Of a DNA stretch of 64,000 nucleotides, positions 37,007 to 44,116 are shown piece after piece; positions within the stretch are counted from its first letter, which is position 1; each line of letters starts with the position of its first letter. Origin of the DNA: Selenomonadales bacterium (GTDB lineage: Bacteria > Bacillota > UBA994); contig JAGXRZ010000023.1 of NCBI GenBank assembly GCA_018335585.1, forward strand, positions 38,301-102,300. The letters run 5' to 3'. The position numbers and the translations under genes are program-made. The notes below the pieces were generated by a model, which searched no databases, was not told the origin of the DNA, and saw only the letters and a list, made by a program, of their open reading frames with translations.

Positions 37007-37897
37007 GTGCAGGAAATAGCCCTAATTGTAAACCTCACCGCCGGCTACGGCAAGTGTCGGCGAAAATATCCTGAAGTGACAGCCGCCCTAGAACAATACA
37101 ACGTCAAAGTAAAGAGCTTTTTTACCGAGAAACGTGGGCATGGGGAGGATCTGGCACGCCAAGCCGTGCGCGAGGGCTTTGGCGTCGTGGTCTCCATGGG
37201 CGGCGACGGCACCCTAAACGAAGTAGTTAACGGACTGGCCGGTTCTAAGGCCACACTCGGCTTTATACCTGCCGGCTCCGGCAACGACTTTGGGCGCACA
37301 TTCGGCCTAAAGAACGGGGAGGTTAGCAAGGCATGTCGTGTGTTGGCCGAAGGCCATACCCGCCCCGTGGATTTGTGCCGCGCCGACGGGCGGTACTTTA
37401 TCAATGTCGCCGGCGCGGGTTTCGATGCCGAGGTAGGACACATGGCCAACGTATGGGGCAAACGCTATTTCTCGGGGGCTACCGCGTACATCGCCTCTAT
37501 TTTGCGCCAGTTAGCGGTGTTTTCGCCGCGCGAGATGGCTATTGAGCTTGACGAGCAGCGCATTTCCACCAAAGTATGGATGGTGGCCGTGGCTAATGCC
37601 CGTTACTTTGGGGGTGGGTTTATGATAGCACCCACCGCGGCAGTAGACGACGGTTTGCTCGATGTCTATATTATCCACGAGACTTCCAAGTTGGGGCTGC
37701 TCCGTGTCCTGCCGCGCGTGATGACCGGCGACCACGTCTCTCACCCGGCGGTGGAGTTCCGGCGGGCCAAACGCGTAAAACTCAGTTCGCCGCACACGCT
37801 CGCGGCACAAGCCGACGGGGAACTGGTAGGTCGACTGCCGCAGGAGTTTGTAGTTACGGGCGAACAAATCGATATGCTGCTGCCTCAGCCTAGATAG
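37007..37897 (+). CDS. Diacylglycerol / lipid kinase (DagK/YegS family)
   Basis: A cytosolic lipid kinase of 296 residues, starting at a GTG with TTGGAGG upstream. The catalytic-domain motifs are VVSMGGDGTLNEVVNG at 61-76 (nucleotide-binding GGDGT) and FIPAGSGNDFGRTFG just after. The C-terminal beta-rich domain includes RYFINVAGAGFDAEVGH, YFGGGFMIAPTA and DGELVGRLP, all typical of DgkB/YegS proteins. It would return diacylglycerol to phosphatidic acid or act on another lipid. The exact substrate is not visible. Confidence 0.92.
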   Translation: MQEIALIVNLTAGYGKCRRKYPEVTAALEQYNVKVKSFFTEKRGHGEDLARQAVREGFGVVVSMGGDGTLNEVVNGLAGSKATLGFIPAGSGNDFGRTFGLKNGEVSKACRVLAEGHTRPVDLCRADGRYFINVAGAGFDAEVGHMANVWGKRYFSGATAYIASILRQLAVFSPREMAIELDEQRISTKVWMVAVANARYFGGGFMIAPTAAVDDGLLDVYIIHETSKLGLLRVLPRVMTGDHVSHPAVEFRRAKRVKLSSPHTLAAQADGELVGRLPQEFVVTGEQIDMLLPQPR

Positions 37898-37899
37898 AA

Positions 37900-38496
37900 C
37901 TACATAGAACAGGTGCGTTTTGACTCCCACGCGGAGGCAAACGCCAGTATGCCGTCGGCTATCGTCTGGGCCAGACGGTATACGAGGTAGAGGCGGGTGT
38001 TTTGTAGGACAAAATACTCCATAAATCCGCCTACATTGACTACCCCGGTAATGTAGGCGTCCCCCACGGCGGGGAGCTCCTTGTTTACCCCGGCCCCGGG
38101 TCTGAGACTCCCTTGGCCTACGGTAATTACACCGATGTTCTCCGATTTGCCTAAGCAGGCATCCACGGCCAGCACGAAGGCGTTGCTGTGTCTAACGCTT
38201 AAGGGGGCGGTTACTTCGTGCAGGTTGATGGCATGCACCGGCTGTTCAAGTGTGCCGTAAACGCATAAGCCGGGAGGTTTTTTGTCCTTAAGCAGTGTGC
38301 CGATAATCGGGCCGAGCGCGTCGCCGGTGGAGCGGTCCGTGCCTATACATACGACGATGAGCGTAGGCGCGCCCCTCTGGCTATCTACTACGTGCAACAG
38401 GGCCTTCTGTATTGTCTGTCGCGCGCCGTGCGAGTCTACGTGAACTCGAGTTTCCGTGGAGCGCAGGTTCGCCCAGACCGAACCGAAGGAACCCAC
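37900..38496 (-). CDS. yyaC: Spore protease YyaC (DUF1256)
   Basis: A 198-residue DUF1256 protein, a family related to the germination protease GPR and limited to spore-formers. Motifs include VVCIGTDRSTGDALGPIIG, LEQPVHAINLHEV, FVLAVDACLGKSENIGVITV, GAGVNKELPAVGDAYITGVVNVGG and a C-terminal helix with VYRLAQTIADGI. The GTG start has a very G-rich Shine-Dalgarno region. It is transcribed against its neighbours and has a promoter-like sequence of the sigma-G type upstream, so it is probably expressed in the forespore. Its presence is direct evidence for sporulation. Confidence 0.93.
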   Translation of the reverse strand: MGSFGSVWANLRSTETRVHVDSHGARQTIQKALLHVVDSQRGAPTLIVVCIGTDRSTGDALGPIIGTLLKDKKPPGLCVYGTLEQPVHAINLHEVTAPLSVRHSNAFVLAVDACLGKSENIGVITVGQGSLRPGAGVNKELPAVGDAYITGVVNVGGFMEYFVLQNTRLYLVYRLAQTIADGILAFASAWESKRTCSM

Positions 38497-38526
38497 TCGG
38501 CCACCCCCTCCCCCTTGCGTTTATCG

Positions 38527-38557
38527 TAGTATATGGGGGACAGAGGTGGTGTATGCA
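38527..38557 (-). promoter_or_regulatory. Candidate forespore (sigma-G/sigma-F) promoter of yyaC
   Basis: On the minus strand TGCATA (38557-38552) and TATACTA (38533-38527) are 18 bp apart. The sigma-G consensus is close to TGMATA and CATWMTA with this spacing. It lies about 30 bp before the yyaC start. Confidence 0.55.
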
Positions 38558-38590
38558 GGGTCTGTAATTGAGATATAGGGGGTAATCAGA

Positions 38591-39766
38591 GTGTGGGACG
38601 AGGAGGAGCCTAGACGTACAGAGAAGCCATACTTGTGGGTTGTCTTCTTTCTGCTTTTGTTAGGGATGAGTAGCATCTTTTTGTTGCGTCCGGGAGTCAA
38701 TCCCTTTCCCCCCGAACAGGCCTCCCCGAACAACGAGGCGCCGGTCGTCTCCCTCATCGATACCAGAGCGCACGGGCAGCCGCTCTTTATTGCCAGCGCC
38801 CAAACCGGCGTTTGGGCCGTCCACAGAGAAGGCACGCGCACGGTGGTGCGGTTTCTTAATGCTCTAGGTGACGAGCAGTGGGCTGAGACTGTGCCGGTGG
38901 ACAACGCACTTGTCGCGTCGAGTGGGCGATACATCGTCGTAGGCGAAGTGGGACAACAGAGGTTTTACGTTTATCACGCGCGCCAGAAGTTGGTCTTGGC
39001 AGTAACTTCCCCTGGTTCGCTACAGGCATTGTCCATTAACCAGACAGGCGAAGTGTTCGTGGCCTTTACCGTGCCCGAAGTCGACCCTCTCTCACTGCGC
39101 ACGGAGGTCGCGTTCTATTCAGCGCTTGGGCACCTAGCTTGGCGGCACAGCCTATCGGAGCAGCAGCCGTTAGCCGTTAAGCAGTCACAAAACGGCAATA
39201 CCGTTGCCCTTTTGTCCTTAAGCTTTGCCTCCAATGTGACGGGAAGCCTTACCGTCTACAGTCGCCACGGAGAAAAGCTGTTTGCGCATAATCTCGACGA
39301 ACGCCCGGGGTATTTGGCCGTGCGTGCTGACGGCGCAGGCGTGGCGGTTACCGCCGGCAACAGCATACATTTCTTTGACCGGCAAGGGCGGCTAACACTG
39401 CGGCATGATGCCGGAGGAGCCGTCGAGAACTTAGCATCTTTAGGGCAGCATGTCGTCTTTAGTGTTTTGCGCAGGTCGCTGCTCAATTTTAGGCCCGAGT
39501 ATCGCGCTGTAGTTCTAGGAGAAGACGGCAAAGTAGCGTTTGAGCATCGCAGTCGCCAGCCGATTGTGGCGCTCAGTACTGCACCGGAGTCGCGCGACAT
39601 ATTCATAGGTACCACGACAAGCGCCACCCTCAGCAGCCACACCGGCGAGCCAAAGTGGAGCCTGCAGCACACGTGGCAGGAAGCGTACCGTGTGGCATCA
39701 CTTGACGGGGCACATTATCTCATCATTAAGGGCGATGGTCAGGTCGTACAGGTTAGGGGGGACTGA
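38591..39766 (+). CDS. Membrane-anchored beta-propeller-like protein, function unknown
   Basis: I do not recognise a named function. The 391-residue protein has a short charged N-terminus, one membrane helix (YLWVVFFLLLLGMSSIFLL), a Pro-rich linker and a long extracellular region of repeated four-stranded units. Strands end in patterns such as GVWAVHREGTRTVVRFLNALGDEQW, TVYSRHGEKLFAH, SIHFFDRQGRLTLRHDAGG and TLSSHTGEPKWSLQH, which resemble the blades of PQQ/WD40-type propellers of the DUF5711 kind. The start is a GTG. The CvpA-like gene follows after five bases, so the two are co-expressed, perhaps as an envelope sensor or scaffold. Confidence 0.7.
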   Translation: MWDEEEPRRTEKPYLWVVFFLLLLGMSSIFLLRPGVNPFPPEQASPNNEAPVVSLIDTRAHGQPLFIASAQTGVWAVHREGTRTVVRFLNALGDEQWAETVPVDNALVASSGRYIVVGEVGQQRFYVYHARQKLVLAVTSPGSLQALSINQTGEVFVAFTVPEVDPLSLRTEVAFYSALGHLAWRHSLSEQQPLAVKQSQNGNTVALLSLSFASNVTGSLTVYSRHGEKLFAHNLDERPGYLAVRADGAGVAVTAGNSIHFFDRQGRLTLRHDAGGAVENLASLGQHVVFSVLRRSLLNFRPEYRAVVLGEDGKVAFEHRSRQPIVALSTAPESRDIFIGTTTSATLSSHTGEPKWSLQHTWQEAYRVASLDGAHYLIIKGDGQVVQVRGD

Positions 39767-39771
39767 ACATA

Positions 39772-40443
39772 GTGAGCCTGATTGACCTTTTGCTGGTAGG
39801 GGTCATAGCGCTCGCTATTCTAAAGCCAAAGCTCGCCAAAGACAGAAAGCACGCCTCGCGGCTGACGAAAAACATCACAGCTTTTTTGGTGGCATTGCTC
39901 CTGCATCAGTATGCCGTGGGGTTCTTGGGAACGACTGCTATCCCGACGCGAGTCGAGGGCTTCCTTGATGTAGTGATTTCGCTGCCCGCCGGGCCCGGCA
40001 CAGAGGTTGCGCGGGGACTAATGTGGCTCACGGAGGCAGAACTACCGGAAACAATCGCGGCAGCCATCCGTAAGGCCTGGCTGCGAGACATTACCGCCGA
40101 TGTAGAGGCAATGAGTTTAGCTGCGCGCCGCGTCGTAGCTACAGCCATGCTTAACTTGGCGTGCTTTATCGCGCTCTTTTTGGTGATTAGATGGCTACTC
40201 AACTTTGTGAGCATCCGCGTCGTGCGGGCACTGCCGCCATCGCTCGCACGCGGCAGTCGGGTACTGGGCCTAGCCTTAGGGTTAGCGCAGAGCATCGCCG
40301 TATGTGCTATACTGGTAGCCATAGTAGCACCGCTAGTTATTACAGGCTTACTCCCACCAATGCTAGTAGAGCATCTCCGGCATTCGCGACTTGCCGATGT
40401 GCTACTCGCCATACTTCATTACCTGAACCTATATCGCCTCTGA
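39772..40443 (+). CDS. CvpA-like multi-pass membrane protein
   Basis: A membrane protein of 223 residues with four or so helices: DLLLVGVIALAILKP at the N-terminus, then a hydrophobic TAFLVALLLHQYAVGFL, a long loop, MLNLACFIALFLVIRWLLNFV, and AQSIAVCAILVAIVAPLVITGLL. The order resembles CvpA/colicin-V-production proteins, but I do not see strong sequence identity and the connecting loop is long. It begins with a GTG five bases after the propeller gene. In B. subtilis the corresponding position is occupied by yyaD/yyaE-type genes. Function unknown. Confidence 0.6.
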   Translation: MSLIDLLLVGVIALAILKPKLAKDRKHASRLTKNITAFLVALLLHQYAVGFLGTTAIPTRVEGFLDVVISLPAGPGTEVARGLMWLTEAELPETIAAAIRKAWLRDITADVEAMSLAARRVVATAMLNLACFIALFLVIRWLLNFVSIRVVRALPPSLARGSRVLGLALGLAQSIAVCAILVAIVAPLVITGLLPPMLVEHLRHSRLADVLLAILHYLNLYRL

Positions 40444-40458
40444 CTTAGGAGTGTGCAT

Positions 40459-40710
40459 GTGCGGATCTTACTCATATTTGCCACGACACACCATGCGCTT
40501 GCCGCAGAAAGCGCGCTACTTGAGCAGCGGGTGTGGCACGAACTGCTTCCTCCCCCGCGCGAACTTACCCTAAGCTGCGGGCTTAGTCTTCTTGTGCGGC
40601 GAGACGACTTTGCCCGGGTGAAGACAATGCTCGACACAGCGCAAGTGCCCTTTGCGGGCGCCTACCGCATGCCGGAGAAGCTCGGCGAACCCTACTTGCC
40701 GGTTGAATAG
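40459..40710 (+). CDS. DUF3343 family small protein
   Basis: A small cytosolic protein of 83 residues matching DUF3343, also called putative Se/S carrier-like. It reads ILLIFATTHHALAAESALLEQ, then LLPPPRELTLSCGLSLLVRRDD, keeping the single conserved Cys in LSCGLSL. The fold resembles TusA-like small sulfur carriers, but that role is inferred only. I prefer the GTG at 40459, seven bases after TTAGGAG; an in-frame GTG lies six bases upstream. It sits between the CvpA-like gene and mscS, the order seen in several Clostridia. Confidence 0.85.
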   Translation: MRILLIFATTHHALAAESALLEQRVWHELLPPPRELTLSCGLSLLVRRDDFARVKTMLDTAQVPFAGAYRMPEKLGEPYLPVE

Positions 40711-40722
40711 GAGGAGCGCGTT

Positions 40723-41595
40723 ATGCTCGGACCGCTAGAAGATTATTTGCGGCAGTTTCCGGTTTTGCTGCCCTTTATGCCGCTCATTGTAATTCTCTTG
40801 CGGGTGACCATCATGCTTGGCGCGGCCTTACTGGCTATGCGGCTAGGCACCGCCTTGATTACGAGGCTCTTTAGCGGCAAGAACACGGGTCTAAAGCTAG
40901 ACATGCGCAAAGCCAAGACCTTAGAGGCCCTGCTAAAGAGCGTGTTGCGCTATGCCATTTACTTTTTTGTCGCCATTACCGTCATTGAAGCCTTAGGTGT
41001 TCCCACCGCTTCGATTATTGCCAGCGCCGGCATTGTCGGCTTAGCTGTAGGCTTTGGCGCACAGAACCTAGTGCGAGACGTTTTAACCGGGTTCTTTATT
41101 CTCTTTGAAGACCAGTTTGCCGTCGGCGACTACATTGAAGCGGTAGGCGTAGCCGGAGTTGTTGAGGAAGTTGGGTTGCGCGTCACCAGACTGCGCGATT
41201 TTAGCGGTGTGCTGCATATTGTCCCCAATGGCACTATCGACAAAGTCAGTAACCACAACCGCGGTTACCTGAGGGCCATGGTCGACATCAGAGTTGCACA
41301 CGAGGAAAACCCCGAGCGCGTGCGGCAAATTCTCGAGGCGGTAGCTACAGAGGTGGCTCAAGACACCCCGGCGGTGGTAGAAGGGCCGCTAGTTTTAGGG
41401 ATTGTAGACATCACTGAAGCCGCAGTCGTCTTTCGCCTGTGGGCGCGCACAGAGCCCATGCGACAGTGGGACGTCGAGCGGGAAATTAGGCGGCGCGTCA
41501 AGCTCGCCTTTGACCGCGAAGGTATCCACACGCCCTATCCGCGCACGGTGCTTATGCCCCAAGAGACGGCTAATCCCCGCATGATTGACGACTAG
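40723..41595 (+). CDS. Small-conductance mechanosensitive channel (MscS family)
   Basis: A membrane channel of 290 residues that opens on membrane tension. Three membrane helices are visible: about 15-40 (LLPFMPLIVILLRVTIMLGAALL), 75-95 (YAIYFFVAITVIEAL), and the pore helix ASIIASAGIVGLAVGFGAQNLVRDVLTGFFILFEDQF, with the Gly/Ala pattern and the AQN motif typical of MscS TM3. The beta domain (VGDYIEAVGVAGVVEEVGLRVTRLRD) and C-terminal alpha-beta domain follow. Length matches minimal MscS. GGAGGAG precedes the ATG. Confidence 0.95.
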   Translation: MLGPLEDYLRQFPVLLPFMPLIVILLRVTIMLGAALLAMRLGTALITRLFSGKNTGLKLDMRKAKTLEALLKSVLRYAIYFFVAITVIEALGVPTASIIASAGIVGLAVGFGAQNLVRDVLTGFFILFEDQFAVGDYIEAVGVAGVVEEVGLRVTRLRDFSGVLHIVPNGTIDKVSNHNRGYLRAMVDIRVAHEENPERVRQILEAVATEVAQDTPAVVEGPLVLGIVDITEAAVVFRLWARTEPMRQWDVEREIRRRVKLAFDREGIHTPYPRTVLMPQETANPRMIDD

Positions 41596-41620
41596 ACGGG
41601 ATAGTGAGGAGGGTTGCCCC

Positions 41621-41824
41621 ATGCCGATGAAGCTATTTGTAGGCGATGTGCTCGAGCTAAAGAAAGGGCATCCCTGCGGTGGCGTGCAGTGGGAAGTGCT
41701 GCGCACGGGTATGGACTTTCGCATTAAGTGCTTAAAGTGCGGCCACAGCGTAATGCTCCCCCGCGTCAAGCTCGAAAGAGATATTAAGAAAGTAATTAAG
41801 ACGATGGGGGATGCTGGCTCCTAG
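41621..41824 (+). CDS. DUF951 family protein (YyzM-like)
   Basis: A 67-residue protein of the DUF951 family, known as YyzM in Bacillus, located upstream of rpsF in many Bacillota. It keeps the whole signature: DVLELKKGHPCGGVQWEVLRTGMDFRIKCLKCGHSVMLPR, with the CxxC pair in CLKCG. A nucleic-acid or zinc-binding role is likely but unproven. The ATG at 41621 has AGGAGG eight bases before it. The last codons (DAGS and stop) run into the heptad-repeat field, so the C-terminus may have been altered by the repeat. Confidence 0.9.
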   Translation: MPMKLFVGDVLELKKGHPCGGVQWEVLRTGMDFRIKCLKCGHSVMLPRVKLERDIKKVIKTMGDAGS

Positions 41825-42006
41825 CTCCTGGCTGCTAGCAGATGGAGCGTGCTCCGTGCTCCGTGCTCCGTGCTCCGTAGAACGGGCTCACGGCTTACAG
41901 CTTACGGCACTTCTAACGCCTAAAGCCTAAAGCCTAAAGCCTAATCCCGCTGAGCGCTGACAGCCCTCCGTTTCCCCAAGCGACAAGCGACAAGGGACAA
42001 GCGACA
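41814..42006. repeat. Large heptad tandem-repeat field before rpsF
   Basis: Five different word families follow each other with the same seven-base period: CTGGCTC types from 41814, GTGCTCC four times from 41849, GGCTTAC types near 41890, GCCTAAA four times near 41919, and AAGCGAC types near 41980-42004. Together with short flanks they fill the gap of about 300 bp between DUF951 and the rpsF promoter. No coding or RNA gene is seen. Confidence 0.92.
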
Positions 42007-42031
42007 GCTCTACCACAACAGCTCATTTTCC

Positions 42032-42060
42032 TTGCTTGCTGCTTGTCCCCCTGCTATAAT
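42032..42060 (+). promoter_or_regulatory. Sigma-A promoter of rpsF-ssb-rpsR
   Basis: TTGCTT (42032-42037) and TATAAT (42055-42060) are 17 bp apart, with a TGC extended -10. This is one of the best promoters in the window. Confidence 0.9.
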
Positions 42061-42080
42061 TAATTGTTCTTGCAACCCTG

Positions 42081-42100
42081 CTCCATGCATTGACATGGAG
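42081..42100 (+). promoter_or_regulatory. Hairpin in the rpsF leader
   Basis: CTCCATG and CATGGAG form a 7-bp stem with a six-base loop between promoter and ribosome-binding site. In other bacteria S6:S18 binds its own leader, but the CCG trinucleotide of that motif is not evident here, so autoregulation is only a possibility. Confidence 0.5.
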
Positions 42101-42129
42101 CCTTATGTCCAAGGGGAGGAGGTGCAGCA

Positions 42130-42417
42130 ATGCGCAAGTACGAGAGTATGTTCATCCTGAACATCGGGCTCAACAAAGAGCAGCTGCCGGAGAAGGTTGA
42201 ACGCTTTACCGCAGCTATCACCAATAACGGAGGTCAGATTGACAAGCTCGCCGAATGGGGCAAGCGCCGTTTAGCCTACGAGGTGAATAAGCAGCGTGAA
42301 GGGTACTATTTCTTGGTAAACTTCACGGCAGAGCCCGCCGCAGCCAAAGAGCTAGAGCGGCAATTTCGCATTTCCGAGGATGTCGTTCGCTATGTTGTGT
42401 TTCGCCTAGACGAATAG
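42130..42417 (+). CDS. rpsF: 30S ribosomal protein S6
   Basis: A 95-residue ribosomal protein that pairs with S18 on the 30S platform. It starts MRKYESMFILNIGL, the S6 N-terminus, and has NNGGQIDKLAEWGKRRLAYEVNKQ and VVRYVVFRLDE at the end. The strong GGGGAGGAGG Shine-Dalgarno site fits high expression. ssb and rpsR follow in the universal rpsF-ssb-rpsR order. Confidence 0.97.
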   Translation: MRKYESMFILNIGLNKEQLPEKVERFTAAITNNGGQIDKLAEWGKRRLAYEVNKQREGYYFLVNFTAEPAAAKELERQFRISEDVVRYVVFRLDE

Positions 42418-42453
42418 ATGTGAAGTTTAGAAACTCAATCGGAGGCGGTAAGA

Positions 42454-42852
42454 ATGTTAAACAAGGTTATACTTATTGGCAGGCTTACACGGGACCCTGA
42501 GCTCCGCTTTACGCCTACCACCGGAAAGGCCGTAGCAAAGTTTGGGCTGGCGGTGGATAGGGGTGGCAAGAACAGCGGAACAGACTTCATTAACATCACG
42601 GTGTGGGATAAGCAAGCTGAAATATGCGCGCAGTACCTCAAAAAAGGGCGACTGGTCGCAATCGTAGGCAGGCTTAACATCAATTCGTACGAGAAAGACG
42701 GGCAGAAGCGCACCTACGCTGAGGTCGTAGCCGACCAAGTTCGTTTTCTCGAATCGGCGAGCCGTGAGGGAAGTCCACAGGGTGAAAAGTCACATGACTA
42801 TGACGAAGTAGCCAAAGAAGTTAACCTAGATGACGAAGACTTGCCGTTCTAG
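42454..42852 (+). CDS. ssb: Single-stranded DNA-binding protein
   Basis: A 132-residue SSB with an N-terminal OB fold ([21 protein letters not shown], then [40 protein letters not shown]). A short linker leads to an acidic tip ending DDEDLPF, which binds partner proteins such as PriA and RecG. The linker is much shorter than in Bacillus SsbA. It forms tetramers on single-stranded DNA at the fork. It lies between rpsF and rpsR. Confidence 0.97.
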   Translation: MLNKVILIGRLTRDPELRFTPTTGKAVAKFGLAVDRGGKNSGTDFINITVWDKQAEICAQYLKKGRLVAIVGRLNINSYEKDGQKRTYAEVVADQVRFLESASREGSPQGEKSHDYDEVAKEVNLDDEDLPF

Positions 42853-42875
42853 CTCTGAAGAAGGAGGAATTTTTC

Positions 42876-43103
42876 TTGCGCAAACGCACTCGTAAGCCCA
42901 AAAAGCGCGTGTGTAATTTCTGCGTAGATAAGGCCGTAGCCATTGAGTACAAGGAAATCGATAAGCTACGCCGCTTTATTACCGAGCGCGGCAAGATTTT
43001 GCCGCGGCGGATATCCGGCAACTGTGCTAAGCACCAGCGCCTGATGACCGAGGCTGTTAAGCGCGCACGTAACATTGCGCTGCTTCCCTATACCATCGAG
43101 TAA
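42876..43103 (+). CDS. rpsR: 30S ribosomal protein S18
   Basis: A 75-residue basic protein, partner of S6. It reads [19 protein letters not shown], then [28 protein letters not shown], with the zinc-type cysteines CxxC plus CAKH that many Bacillota S18 proteins keep. The start is a TTG with AAGGAGGAA upstream. A terminator follows, ending the operon. Confidence 0.97.
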   Translation: MRKRTRKPKKRVCNFCVDKAVAIEYKEIDKLRRFITERGKILPRRISGNCAKHQRLMTEAVKRARNIALLPYTIE

Positions 43104-43136
43104 ATAGCCTCTGGCCAGAACTTCCGCGTCCATGTC

Positions 43137-43166
43137 GGGGCTCCCCACTCTCTTGGGGTGAGCCCC
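43137..43166 (+). terminator. Terminator after rpsR
   Basis: GGGGCT and AGCCCC enclose a second pairing CCCCA/TGGGG, giving a stem of about 11 bp with small internal loops. TTCATT follows, so the U-run is weak. Confidence 0.75.
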
Positions 43167-43259
43167 TTCATTGTCTCTGCAATTCCCAGATTTCGCGAGT
43201 GGCAGAGAAGGAGAACTGCGCCCTCTAGAGAAATAGCAATCTAAGCGAGGTGGATGTCG

Positions 43260-43586
43260 ATGCAGGATACAGGGCCGGGACGCGACCTAGAGATTGGGCG
43301 CAGCATTCGCATGATCGAGTGGCTTAAGACGGAACTAGTGAGCGGTGTCGCACAGGTCTTTCGGCAGTTGCCTAAAGGTCGCGACGAGGCCGTTTCTTCG
43401 GCTTTAGCCGGAGTGATAATGTCCTGCTATTTACTTGGGCGGCGCCTCGGCATTAGCTTTTCGAAGCTAGAAGCTGCGGTTGAGCGCAGGGCGCTACACA
43501 ACGCCTCCGAAGGGCATGAGCTAGAGGAGTGGTATCACGACCTCTCCACCCTAGGGGAGCACTTCGCAGCCAGACGGATTAAGTAA
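43260..43586 (+). CDS. MazG-like family protein
   Basis: A small helical protein of about 108 residues similar to the MazG-like family (PF12643-type) found near rpsR or dnaB in Clostridia. Helices are visible in IRMIEWLKTELVSGVAQVF, DEAVSSALAGVIMSCYLLGRRLGI and SFSKLEAAVERRALHN, with acidic residues EGHELEEWYHDL. Catalytic ExxE/ExxD metal residues of true MazG pyrophosphatases are not clearly complete, so enzymatic activity is uncertain. I prefer the ATG at 43260 (GAGG nine bases before it) over the one at 43254. Confidence 0.75.
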   Translation: MQDTGPGRDLEIGRSIRMIEWLKTELVSGVAQVFRQLPKGRDEAVSSALAGVIMSCYLLGRRLGISFSKLEAAVERRALHNASEGHELEEWYHDLSTLGEHFAARRIK

Positions 43587-43669
43587 ATTTTTCTTCCGGC
43601 AATTTCACTAGATTTGCATGGCGAGACAAATTAACTGGGTACACAAATTCACGAGTAGGGGGATTACGC

Positions 43670-44113
43670 GTGAAAGTTATTTTATCTAAAGATATTAAAG
43701 AACTTGGCAAGAGAGGACAGGCAGTCGAAGTAAGTGAGGGCTACGCCCGCAACTACCTCCTGCCCCGTGGACTCGCAGTCCTAGCTACAGAAGGCGCGAC
43801 CAAGGCGCTTACCCAAGAGAAGCAGGCGCAAGACCGCAAGAAATCGCGGGAGATTACATCGGCCCAGGCGCTAGCCGCCAAGCTTGCAGCCACCGAGCTA
43901 CGCATTCCGGCTAGGGTCGGCGACGGCGGTCGCCTGTTTGGCTCCGTCACGGCGGCAGACATTGCGGCTAGCCTTGCGGCACACGGCATTACGATTGACA
44001 AGCGCCGGATTGAGCTCAAGGAGCCGATTAAGGCCGCGGGAAGATTCACTATCGAGGTCAAGGTCTATCAGGAGATTAGCGCAAAACTTACGCTTGACGT
44101 GGTTGCGGAGTAG
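43670..44113 (+). CDS. rplI: 50S ribosomal protein L9
   Basis: A 147-residue protein of the large subunit with the usual two lobes. The N-terminal 23S-binding lobe reads MKVILSKDIKELGKRGQAVEVSEGYARNYLLPRGLA, with a long connecting helix (EKQAQDRKKSREITSAQALAAKL). The C-terminal lobe includes GDGGRLFGSVTAADIA and HGITIDKRRIELKEPIKAAG. The start is a GTG. In many Bacillota a GdpP-type phosphodiesterase gene precedes rplI; it is absent here. dnaB follows after three bases. Confidence 0.97.
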   Translation: MKVILSKDIKELGKRGQAVEVSEGYARNYLLPRGLAVLATEGATKALTQEKQAQDRKKSREITSAQALAAKLAATELRIPARVGDGGRLFGSVTAADIAASLAAHGITIDKRRIELKEPIKAAGRFTIEVKVYQEISAKLTLDVVAE

Positions 44114-44116
44114 CTT

